A DNA stretch of 64,000 nt. Source: Mesostigma viride (Eukaryota > Streptophyta > Mesostigmatophyceae > Mesostigmatales > Mesostigmataceae). Below the pieces are notes generated by a model. The model searched no databases and was not told the DNA's origin. It worked only from the letters and a program-made list of their open reading frames with translations. The stretch spans positions 1-64,000 of the forward strand of contig RPFO01000592.1 of assembly GCA_009746045.1 (NCBI GenBank), written 5' to 3'. Below are positions 26,896-36,619 of this stretch, piece after piece (the first letter of the stretch is position 1; the number at the start of each line of letters is the position of its first letter). The translations under genes and the position numbers were made by a program.

Positions 26896-29800
26896 AGAAA
26901 TTTTAATTTCGATACGAACGTGACGAAATTTCCAAGTATCTCACGCTCGGAGAGCTTTCACGGTGTTCACGGGGAAGGGTCCGTTGCGAGTGGCGCACGG
27001 AGGCGGTTCGTCCCGGTCGGAATCGTCCGCTCGCGCGTCCTCCGTGGAAGGGTCTTGGCGCGTCGCGCGGGCCGGTGCGGTTGGCGCCCAGAAGGTCGAC
27101 TATCGGCCTCTGGGCCGCTAGCGGCGAGTCACGTCCTCTCAAGTCGGGGAGGGGGGGCGATAGCCCCCCCTCCCCCACTTTTTTCTTGTCCCCTACTAGT
27201 AACTACGATTTATGAAGCCCGAAAACTTTGGCCGCGGCCGTAGGCCGAAGGTGGGGCCGTCCCCCGCGCCCCCTAGCGCGGGAGCGGACGACGTCCAGGA
27301 CCGTTGCGAGATGGCCAATCGCGTAGTACAAAGAAAATCCCCAAACCTTGGAGATCGAGTCTCAGGAAGTCTGAACGGGTGCTGAAACGCTGAACATGTT
27401 CAGACTTTTGCGGGCAGGTGGGGCGTCTCGCCAATCCGCGCGGCCTCAGGAATTACGGCGCGTTGACTCTTTTAAACGTCAAACAAGCTACTGGCGAATG
27501 GATCTCTCCTCAAACTTTTCAGTGTTTCCCGTTGCACCACTTTGGACAAGGGGACCAACCGGTGCACGCCGTTTCGAATACGCGCTCGAGGTTAGGGCCA
27601 CAACGTGAATGGAATGCGATTTTCTGAACGGATGGATCAAATTTGCAGGACGGGTGGAAGGTTCAGAGCCGAACTGGCGTTCAGTCAGGGTGGGGTGAAA
27701 TAGTTCAGGCCGAAATTTGGCACATTTTCAATGGAAATACGAACGTAACGAAATTTCCAAGTATCTTCCACCGAAATATCTCTAAAGTATATCGCATGGT
27801 ATAATCGCATGGAAAAAAGTCTTGCTGGGCAGTGGGAACTGGGAATTATTGGCAAAGCGTGCGGCATGCTCGGGGCGAAAAACAAAGTGACGTGCTGCGC
27901 GAGCAATTTTCCTTGTGCTGGCTGGCGATGGCAGGCAACGTAGGCTAGAAAATTGGGATGGGGAATGCGCAGCCATGGTTTTATACGTCAAAATTTTATG
28001 TTTGAAGAGCAAGTGCGAAATTTTATGAGCTGGAGGTGCGTCAACGGAGTGATACCTGCGTGGGAGAGGTCCGTGTCGCTATGGCGACCTGGAAATGGAA
28101 TGTCGTTGTAGATTTAGGTATTGTAGTATCATGCTTAACTGCTTTACGTATTGGGTGCCTAGTGAAATCAGTTTGCTGTTCGTGGAAGGCTTGGGGTGTG
28201 GCCAACGAGCTTCTGCTGTCGCCACATCATATTGGAAAGAACGCTGGATTTTTTGCCACGGGACGTAACCGGCGATGCCGATGGTGAGGCGTTTGTTTCG
28301 ATGACCGGGGTAGTACCTGCTCTCTTTCTGATGCATTTTCATGGTTGCGTTCTTTCCATTTCGCCGAATCCACCTAGTCGCAGCAAAGACATAGCGTAGC
28401 AAGGGTCTGCGTTTTATTTTCTTAGCCGTGCAGGACGCCATCTTCATGGTCCTTCGCATGTCCTGTGTGAACGTCCGTTGCCCAAGGATCTGTGATGCTT
28501 TTTTCTGGAATATACTGGGCGGTGAAAGCCCCTCTGGATGCTTGCCTGGTCACGGGTTTGGGGCGTCATTTACTGCTGTACTGGCTGACATTCATGGTGC
28601 TTTCTGCGTAAGCTGACTTGCTTCGCACGTGGATTTTGACTGGACTGAAGAGCGCGTCTGGTAGCATGTTTACGTGGTGTATAAGGTGATCAATCAACCA
28701 TTTGTTTATAGAAGGTGTGACAATAGAAGGTGTGTTATATATTTCTTCATCAAGCATGTCAAAAGTAATCTCCACTCGCTTACAACCTGAATTTTGCTTT
28801 GCTGGGTCTGCTGTGTTTGTGTCTCACTGTGCAGGCTATCCCCTTGGTTGATCAACCAGGTGATTTTTGGTGGCAGCGGGGCCATATACTCTTCTTGGCG
28901 TTTTTCATCCATGGCATGTCAACCAACGCATGCATGCCAGCCCCTCCCACACCCACGCACACATGTTAGCTATACCCCACAAACCCACGCATGGATTCCA
29001 GCCACCCCCCACATGCCCGCATGCATGCCAGCCACCCCACCAATCCACGCACGCATGCCAGCCACCCCCACACCCACGCACGCATGCCAGCCACCCCACA
29101 ACCCACTTATGCATTCCAGCAACCCCCACAGCCACTTACGCATGCCAGCCACCCCCACCCCCACGCACGCATGGCAGCCACCCCACGAACCCACGCACGC
29201 GTGCCAGCCCCCCCTTAAAACCACGCATGCATGGCAGCTCCCCACCACACCCACGCATGCATGCCACTCCCCCGCCAACCACCCACGCATGCCAGCCCCC
29301 CGACACACGCATGGCAGCCCCCCCCACACCCACGCACGCATGCCAGCCCTACCCCACATGCAGGCATGCATGCCAGCCACCCCCCACACCCACGCATGCA
29401 TGCCAGCCCCTCCCACACCCACGCCCGCATGCCAGCTACCCCACAAACCCACGCATGCATGCCAGCGACCCCCCACATGCACGCATGCATGCAAGCCACC
29501 CCACCAACCCACGCACGCATGCCAGCCCATCACAAACCCACTTATGCATGCCAGCCACCCCCCACACCCACGTACGCATGCCGGCCACCCCACACACCCA
29601 CGCACGCATGGCAGCCACCCCACGAACCCACACACGCGTGCCAGCCCCCCCCTAACCCCACGCATGCATGGCAGCCCCCCACCACACCCACGCATGCATG
29701 CCACTCCCCCCCACACCCACGCACGCATGCGAGCCCCCCCCACACCCACGCACGCATGCGAGGCCCCCCCACACCCACGCAAGCATGCCAGCCCCCCCCC

Positions 29801-30520
29801 ATGAAGTCATAGTGGGCACCACGGAGTCATGCTATGATTTAATTTTTTCAATTTCATAATGGGAATGACGGATGGTGCATGTGTGAACAAAGGAATGAAA
29901 GGATTGCCACTCAATGAATATTAATTAATGATGAAAATGGGAGTTTGCATGGGAGTGTTTGGTCCTTATGGCTGGCTTGCAAAAAGCAGTACCCAAATTT
30001 CGAAGTATTTGACAGCGAAATATCTGTAAAGTATATCGCATGGTATAATTAATTAATGAATGGTACGCTGAAATTCATTGTGCGGGCTCTCTCTGCATGT
30101 GATAAACAATTTTAGCTTTGAGGGCATGCAACAAGACATGCTAGCATTAAAATGAAATTAAATTATAACATGACTAGTTGGGAGATCATGTACGACATGT
30201 AGCATAATTACGTACATGGCCACAATTGTGCCAATCAGGGCCCTCCTCTAGGTAGACTGTGCTAGGCAATTAGAATTAGACAAATAAGGTCATTCAAAAA
30301 GGTTTAATTCTTCACCTACCTCCATCCATCCAGCAAGGGAATATGTTAGCCAGTGCTACATGATGATCTCCCAACGGAGTCATGTTATGATGCGAAATAG
30401 TTCAGGATAAAATTTGTCAGAATTTCACCGGCGATACGAACGTAACGAAATTTCCAAGTATCCGACGCCGAAATATCATTGTTGTATCGAATGGTATGCT
30501 GAAATTCATTGTGGTTCTGT
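26896..30520. repeat. Array unit U5
   Basis: Head 26,896-27,826, spacer to 28,922, minisatellite 28,923-29,802 and tail to about 30,520. The head is mosaic. Its first part matches U3, while after the CTAGTAACTACG junction near 27,196 it has its own variants and an extra segment at 27,700-27,825. Its tail matches U1. Confidence 0.8.
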
Positions 30521-31450
30521 CCGAGCTGACAAATTTGTCAGAAATTTCATTTTCGATACGAACGTGACGAAATTTCCAAGTATCTCACGCTCGGAGAGCT
30601 TCCACGGTGTTCACGGGGAAGGGTCCGTTGCGCGTGGCGCACGGCGGCGGTTCGTCCCGGTCGGAATCGTCCGCCCGCGCGTCCTCCGTGGAAGGGTCTT
30701 GGCGCGTCGCGCGGGCCGGTGCGGTTGGCGCCCAGAAGGTCGACTATCGGCCTCTGGGCCGCTAGCGGCGAGTCACGTCCTCTCAAGTCGGGGAGGGGGG
30801 GCGATAGCCCCCCCTCCCCCACTTTTTTCTTGTCCCCTAATGTAACTACGATTTATGAAGCCCGAAAACTTTGGCCGAGGCCGTAGGCCGAAGGTGGGGC
30901 CGTCCCCCGCGCCCCCTAGCGCGGGAGCGGACGACGTACAGGACCGTAGCGAGATGGCCAATCGGCGTAGTACAAAGAAAATCCCCAAACCTTGGAGATC
31001 GATTCTCGAGTTTCCTGAACGGGTGCTGAAACGCTGAACATGTTCAGACTTTTGCGGGCAGGTGGGGCGTCTCGCCAATCCGCGCGGCCTCAGGAATTAC
31101 GGCACGTTGACTTTTTTAAGCGTCAAACAAGCTACTGGCGAACCGATATCTGTACTAAAACTTTTCACAGTTTCCCGTTGCACCACTTTGGACGGGGACC
31201 AACCGGTGCACGCCGTTTCGAATAACGCGCTCGAATAACGGCCACAACGTGAATGGAATGCGATTTTCTGAACGCATGGATCAAATTTGCAGGACGGTTG
31301 GAAGGTTCAGAGCCGAACTGGCGTTCAGTCAGGGTGGGGCGAAATAGTTCAGGATGAAATTTGTCAGAATTTCACTGGCGATACGAACGTAACGAAATTT
31401 CCAAGTATCTCACGCTCGGAGAGCTTCCACGGTGTTCACGGGGAAGGGTC
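30521..31450. repeat. Array unit U6, head only
   Basis: The head at 30,521-31,347 is almost identical to the U2 head (11,786-12,615) at an offset near 18,734. A short repeat of tail and head sequence follows, and the unit stops near 31,450 with no spacer or minisatellite. This is the 3' edge of the array. Confidence 0.8.
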
Positions 31451-31478
31451 CCCCACTTTTTTTCTTGCGGAACCACCC

Positions 31479-31640
31479 ACACATAGGAATACTGCACGTT
31501 CACATCAGCTGCTATCTACAGTGCTGTAATAAGCGGAACCACCCACACATAGGAATACTGGATAAAATCCGTCTACAGTGCTGTAAGCGGAACCACCCAC
31601 ACATAGGAATACTGGATAAAATCCATCCACAGAATCTGTC
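31479..31640 (+). repeat. Three short tandem copies
   Basis: The string GCGGAACCACCCACACATAGG occurs at about 31,479, 31,533 and 31,589. Each copy is followed by AATACTG and a variable part. The period is 54-56 bp and no coding is apparent. Confidence 0.85.
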
Positions 31641-31839
31641 CCGAATTTGAGACCATAAGCCTGCCATAAGGGTGAATTCCTTCCGAAAATAGGCTTCGCT
31701 ACGTTACTTCATAAGCTGCGGCTGATGGGACTGCCTTAGCAGGTTGTCGACAATTTTATGGTAATGTCCTTGTTCTTCAGAAACTTCGTCATCCGGTGTG
31801 ACTTATTTATTTTCTCTCTCGGCTTGTTTGTGTGGGTCG

Positions 31840-31970
31840 AGGGGGAAGGGTCTTGTCATAACTTTACTGACAGGAGTGTCTATATCGCGGTAAGTGATAT
31901 GGAAGGACTTGCTGAGACATCTTTTTACGGCAAAATGGAGCAGCTACAAGTTAAATAGGAAGGTGTTTTT
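31840..31970 (+). pseudogene. Relic of a Helitron module exon and its intron
   Basis: The frame reads EGSCHNFTDRSVYIA and then a GTAAGT donor. The main gene has EGRNFSDKSVHAA followed by GTAAGT at the end of its first module exon (37,388-37,543). Similarity continues into the intron: both have TTTTTACGGCAAAATGGAGC soon after the donor (31,922 and 37,590). The match across exon and intron shows common descent rather than chance. Confidence 0.65.
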
Positions 31971-32584
31971 GCATGACTTGTTTACTCTCAGCGACCATGG
32001 AAGAGTTGTATGTCATGAGATGGATGGGTATGGTGTGCACCGCGATCCTTTTTGGGTGCTTTGTGCATCTGGAAAGGGAGATGCCAGATATTGTCTCTGC
32101 AGGTGAGCGTCGCGGAAGTTTTGTTGTTGCCATGTGTTATATTGCGTAACGAAACGAGTTACTAGTTGTCCATCGTTTCATTCATTGTTTTACTTTGTGT
32201 TCCCAGGATGTTAGGGTACGATGCCTAGACGTGCAACATGTTAACGTTCTGCCGTGTTACTATGTGTGTCTTGTCTGTCTATCCAGGTTTGCTTATATCA
32301 CCGATGCAGGTGGTGTACGTGGCGGGGGTTCTGCACGACCTGTTTTGGGGTAACATTTTGCTGATGTCGCAGAGTGATCTGACATTCTTATAAGGATTGT
32401 ATGGTTGTGGGATGCGTGGTGTGGATATTGTGTGATTCATGTTATCAATTTTGTATATGCTTTTCCTGGCGATGATTGATTGTGTTTTAACAGTGTATTG
32501 CTGTTTTGGGTTGCCGTCCTCCATTGTGTATATGTTTTCCTTGACGATGATTGCTAGTGTTTGTTTGGTCTATTGCTGTTGCAG

Positions 32585-33330
32585 TGTTGGCAATGCAAGG
32601 GTGGAGGATCCCCTGCGTGGCTGTTCTGAGGTCGGGTCCGCAAGCACTGTGGCGGAGTGTGTCCGCATGGCTGGGCGGCACTGAGATTGTACAACAGCTT
32701 CTGTGGGGTAAGGTGTCGCTGCCATTGGAAAGGGTTCTTTTTTTGCGTGCATGTGCTTGGCATGGACTGTGGTTGCCATGGAAAAGATCGTGTACAACTT
32801 GACTTACTTTTGTTTGTGCGTTGTCCCACGGTGCTTGGCCTTTTCTTGGGTCGCACATTTGCAGTCGCGGAGCTGCGAGGGTGGGGGGTCGCTGGAGGGG
32901 CTTGCTTGATGCTGGGGCCGTGGGTGCTCTGGCGGAGCGTGGCTGTGTGCATGGTGAACCTTCTGAACGACCTTCTGTGGGGTAAGGTGTCGCTGCCATC
33001 GGAAAGGGTTCTTATTTTGCGTGCATGTGCTTGGCATGGACTGTGGTTGACATGGAAAAACTTCACTTTGGAATGTGGTTACCATGGAAAAGGTTGTGTA
33101 CACTTTGACTTACTTTTAGCATGGTCGTTGTCCCATGGTACTTTGATGTTCCTTTTGTTGATAATTTGCAGTTGCGGCGCTGCGAGGGTGGAGGTTTGCT
33201 GGAGGGGCTTGCCTGGCATTGGTGCCGTGGGCCCTTTATTGCAGCGTTTTTGCTGTTTGGCAGTCGTTGACACGTGCGGTGTTGCCGACTTGGATCGTGA
33301 TGCTTCGAGTGGTTCTGTTAATCCTTCATT
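32585..33330 (+). repeat. Tandem duplication of an exon-like segment
   Basis: Three copies spaced ~280-310 bp follow a CAG acceptor and contain GCGAGGGTGGAGG or a near variant (32,597, 32,876, 33,181). The first two also share CTTCTGTGGGGTAAGGTGTCGC, a donor-like site. A fourth, shorter match (GCGGCGCGTGTGGAAG) is near 33,940. Copies 2 and 3 stay open in the frame reading GAARV; copy 1 does not. This could be a duplicated exon of a decayed gene. Confidence 0.5.
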
Positions 33331-33594
33331 GGCCAGGTGGGCACGGTGTTTTGCAGTGTCACTTTGATTCAGCATTGAATTCTTTGATTCAGCATTTTTG
33401 CATTTGAATTCTTTTTCTGGTGGGGGAGTAGTGCTCGTGACCATGTTCATGATATGACTTTGTCATGATCGAATTATGATTATTGAATTATGCATTTGTT
33501 TGGTGTTTCTTGTGCTTTCGAGCCCTTGCAGAGCTTTTGGTGGAGCCACTTCCGGGAGGTTTCCTGCGCTTGTTGTGTGGTAAGTTGTTGCTCA

Positions 33595-33895
33595 TCTTCA
33601 TGTCCTTGCTCCCCCCCCCCCCAAAATATGACAAGCCACATGGGGTATCACAGGTGAACACAACACGCCACAGTGCCCTTTTGCGGGATTGCATGGCATG
33701 GCAGGGCATGTGCATGTGTACCACCCCTACCTGCCCGCCCTACGCCCCACTGCATGCGCCCTCCCAAAAGTCCCCTGCCCCATGCTATCTGTCCGCTGTG
33801 CCCCTACTTATGGCTTCCCAGTCTGCACGACCTATGGCTCATAGCTTCAGAAAGGCTCCACTGCCCCCTGCCTTGTGCCCCCCTCTGTTGGGTAC
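33595..33895 (+). repeat. Dispersed repeat, copy A
   Basis: Runs from TTCATGTCC to GTGCCCCCCTCTGT. A second copy is at 34,578-34,938. The reverse complement makes up much of each G-rich unit at 4.8-6.2 kb. Shared landmarks include GTGCCCTTTTGCGGGAT and CATAGCTTCAGAAAGGCTC. No coding is seen. The element type is unknown. Confidence 0.75.
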
Positions 33896-34165
33896 GTGTT
33901 ATGCGTGTTTTATCGTGTGGGTAAACTGCAGGTGTTCTGCGGCGCGTGTGGAAGATTTTCCGATTTGTCTCTTCAATGGCAGCCACTCGTGAATTCCGCG
34001 ACATTAGCTTTGCGGTTTTCATAGCGACGATGGTGATCGCGGCAGAAGTGTTCACTTTCGGCGCAGATGGCATCCTTTTGGCTCTTCGTAGGCCTGGTGG
34101 GTGAAAGTGTGTTTTGAAATCACTTAAACATAATTTTGTGTCTCACTTAATAATTGTTGTATCTA

Positions 34166-34450
34166 TATGGATGGATGGATGGATGGATGGATGGATGGAT
34201 GGATGGATGGATGGATGGATGGATGGATGGATGGATGGATGGATGGATGGATGGATGGATGGATGGATGGATGGATGGATGGATTGATGGATGGATGGAT
34301 GGATGGATGGATGGATGGATGGATGGATGGATGGATGGATGGATGGATGGATGGATGGATGGATGGATGGATGGATGGATGGATGGATGGATGGATGGAT
34401 GGATGGATGGATGGATGGATGGATGGATGGATGGATGGATGGATGGATGG
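34166..34450 (+). repeat. (ATGG)n microsatellite
   Basis: About 71 tandem ATGG units with a single interruption near 34,283 (GATTGATGG). Long frames across it on both strands, reading Met-Asp-Gly-Trp and His-Pro-Ser-Ile, are artefacts of the 4-bp period. Confidence 0.98.
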
Positions 34451-34577
34451 GTACATTCATTCCTAGTGGTCTAAGCTATCTATGTGACATTACATCTCTT
34501 GTGGTTAGAGGTTGTCCATTACATTAGCTAGAATGTATTACAAGCCATATGCCCCTTGTCAGGGATATACGGTGATG

Positions 34578-34938
34578 TCATCCATGTTCATGTCCCTGCA
34601 CATCTGTTCCCAACCAAAAAAAAGTGTGACAACCCGCATGAGGTATCACAGGGCAGCACAACACCCCACGGTGCCCTTTTGCGGGATCGCAGGGCATGGC
34701 AGGGCATGTGCGTGTGTACCACCCCTACCTGCCTGCCCAACACCCCACTGCATGCGCCCTCCAAAAAGTCCCCTGCCCCATGCTACCTGCCCGCTGTGCC
34801 CCTGCTTATGGCTTCGCTCTGACCACACCACGTGCAGGTGGGTGAAGGCGATGCCTGCCCCATGTCCGAATCCGCTCGACAAGTGGCTCATAGCTTCAGA
34901 AAGGCTCTGCTGCCCGCTGCCTTGTGCCCCCCTCTGTG
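34578..34938 (+). repeat. Dispersed repeat, copy B
   Basis: Same family as 33,595-33,895, with an extra ~55 bp containing TGACCACACCACGTGCAGG. It is closer to the inverted G-rich-block copies (about 5,540-6,230) than copy A is. Confidence 0.75.
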
Positions 34939-35039
34939 GATAAGAAAAGTTGGAATGATTCAAAGGACTGTGGTCTTGCGGTCAATGATGTGATTCTTAT
35001 TTGCACGATGCAGATCTTTATTTGGAACTGGGAGCAGCC

Positions 35040-36619
35040 ATGGCGACTCTTGCATTGTACATCTTGCTTGGATTTCGGTAAGTGCCACTGGCTATATGAC
35101 GAATGTGTAATGAATGAATCCAGGTCTGTTCTGAAGTAATCTTCTGAACTTATCGGTACAGCACCTCATATAACATTCTTCTTTTCTTTTAGTCGTCAGG
35201 TGCACATGCTGCGTATTTTCCAATTTCGTGCTTGCACGTTCTCTGGGTTGTAAGTTCTGTTTGCTGATTATTTGTGTTGTGATATTTCTTTCGTGAATGA
35301 TAGTCACAGGGCTGGAATTTGTCGAGGGCGGGGGCGCGGTGGCCAAGCATGGAGGTCTCGGCGCTCAACGACGGTGTCTCGTTGTTGCCGCCCGCCAAGG
35401 CATTCGGGCGTTGTGCGGCGCTTTGTGTCACGACGTTACCTTGTTAAGTGGCGTCACCGTGCAAGGGTGCTGGATTGGGTAAGTGGACTGCCTTCCTTCT
35501 GCAAGCATTTGGGATGATGATCGTCCAAGTGGGAACAAAGCTTCCATGCAAAGTAGGTAACCATGTGTTTCAAAGTTACATTAGTTTAAGGTGCACTGTG
35601 TTAGATACGGTGAGAAAAAGTGCGGATTCGTTGGTGTTCTTTGCATTCATAATTGAGTGTTGGTGCACTTGTCTTGGTTGTTTAACGCAGGCTCCTGTGC
35701 CGATTTTCGGTGCACGTGCAAGGCGAGGGCCTTGCTCTCGCGTACGTTGCATCATACGGCCGCGTCTGCCCCGATCGCAGCGCTCCGCGTGGCGTCCCAC
35801 TCGGTACCCGCGTGCTGGAACCTGGGAAGCTCGTTCCCTTGCACGCCAAGCATGTCGGCGTAGGATGCGTGCTGAAGCTGCTGTCGCATGCGCGCCCCCA
35901 TCTTCTGCTGTACCCGCACGGGAGGAGGGATTTGTGTACGCGCGTGCTGCGTCGCGGCGAGCTCGTGTGTCTAGGCGGAGAGCACGTCAGGGAAGGCGTA
36001 AGGTGCAGAATTCAGCGGATGCGACGAGCTCACCTCCGTGTTCGTCAATACCCGTGTGTACAGTCGCATGTGATGATGACGCCGGCCACGACGGTGACTG
36101 GGAGATATCTATGTCGGGGGAGGACGACATGTGTGACGAGGTATGCGCTGCTGGACTGTTTTTTGATGGTACTGGTGTCATCCCGGACGTGTTTGTCTGC
36201 CTCAGTTGCGAGTTTTTGTGCAAGTGGTAATGCTGACCATGCATGGTGTTCTTTATTGTGGCCATGCACAGGGAAACTTCTCTGATGTGGGCGAACGTCT
36301 CGAGGAGACGGGCAAATGGGACGAGGACTATTATGTACGTTATTGCATGTGTGCTTCCTGAATTGCGTGTTCAGCACATGTGGTGGGTACGCAGTTGATG
36401 TACCACCATGTGTACTTGGGTGCATCTGGTCATACATGATGGGCAGAGTTTAGTAACAATCATCTTTACTTAACATTTGTATGTTATGTTCGGCTCCTGT
36501 CCAACGAACGGGTGTGTGTACGTGCTATCTTCATTGCTGTGCAGGCCGCGCCCTCACACAGCGTGTCTATACACCGACGCCGGCGCGCAAGGAGGAAGGT
36601 GAAGGAGAGTGACAAATTG
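35040..36619 (+). other. N-terminal exons: Arg-rich then acidic
   Basis: Six exons join in phase. The first encodes a short hydrophobic start (MATLALYILLGF), and the next three are very Arg-rich, as DNA-binding or nuclear-targeting segments can be. The 35,691 exon ends with an acidic run (DGDWEISMSGEDD) that continues in the 63-bp exon (ETGKWDEDYY). The 75-bp exon is basic (HRRRRARRKVK), a likely nuclear signal. A second frame through 35,691-36,140 is also open, has higher GC at third positions and looks more globular, but it gives a poorer continuation. The start is therefore uncertain. Confidence 0.45.

Larger units (their letters stand above)
31641..35039 (+). other. Exon-poor region upstream of the main gene
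   Basis: Moderate to low GC with many GTAAG/GTGAG donors and T-rich CAG acceptors but no continuous gene. Candidate spliced pieces include ATG at 31,998 in good context (accATGG) open to a donor at ~32,102, and ATG at 33,976 open to ~34,096; both encode hydrophobic stretches. I cannot chain them, so I do not call genes. The region also holds a relic module exon, exon-like duplications, two copies of a dispersed repeat and a long microsatellite, listed separately. Confidence 0.5.

Noticed and set aside
34143-34474. Met-Asp-Gly-Trp and Ile-His-Pro-Ser repeat proteins
   Set aside because: Translation of the (ATGG)n microsatellite; open in all frames.
35272-35478. Chromodomain-like string YLVKWRH in an N-terminal exon
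   Set aside because: Only a few residues match and no aromatic cage or fold context is visible; likely chance.
35710-36285. Alternative open frame through the 35,691 exon that looks more globular
   Set aside because: It splices into a poor frame at 36,272 and breaks the phase-0 chain. Kept only as an alternative because its GC at third positions is higher.
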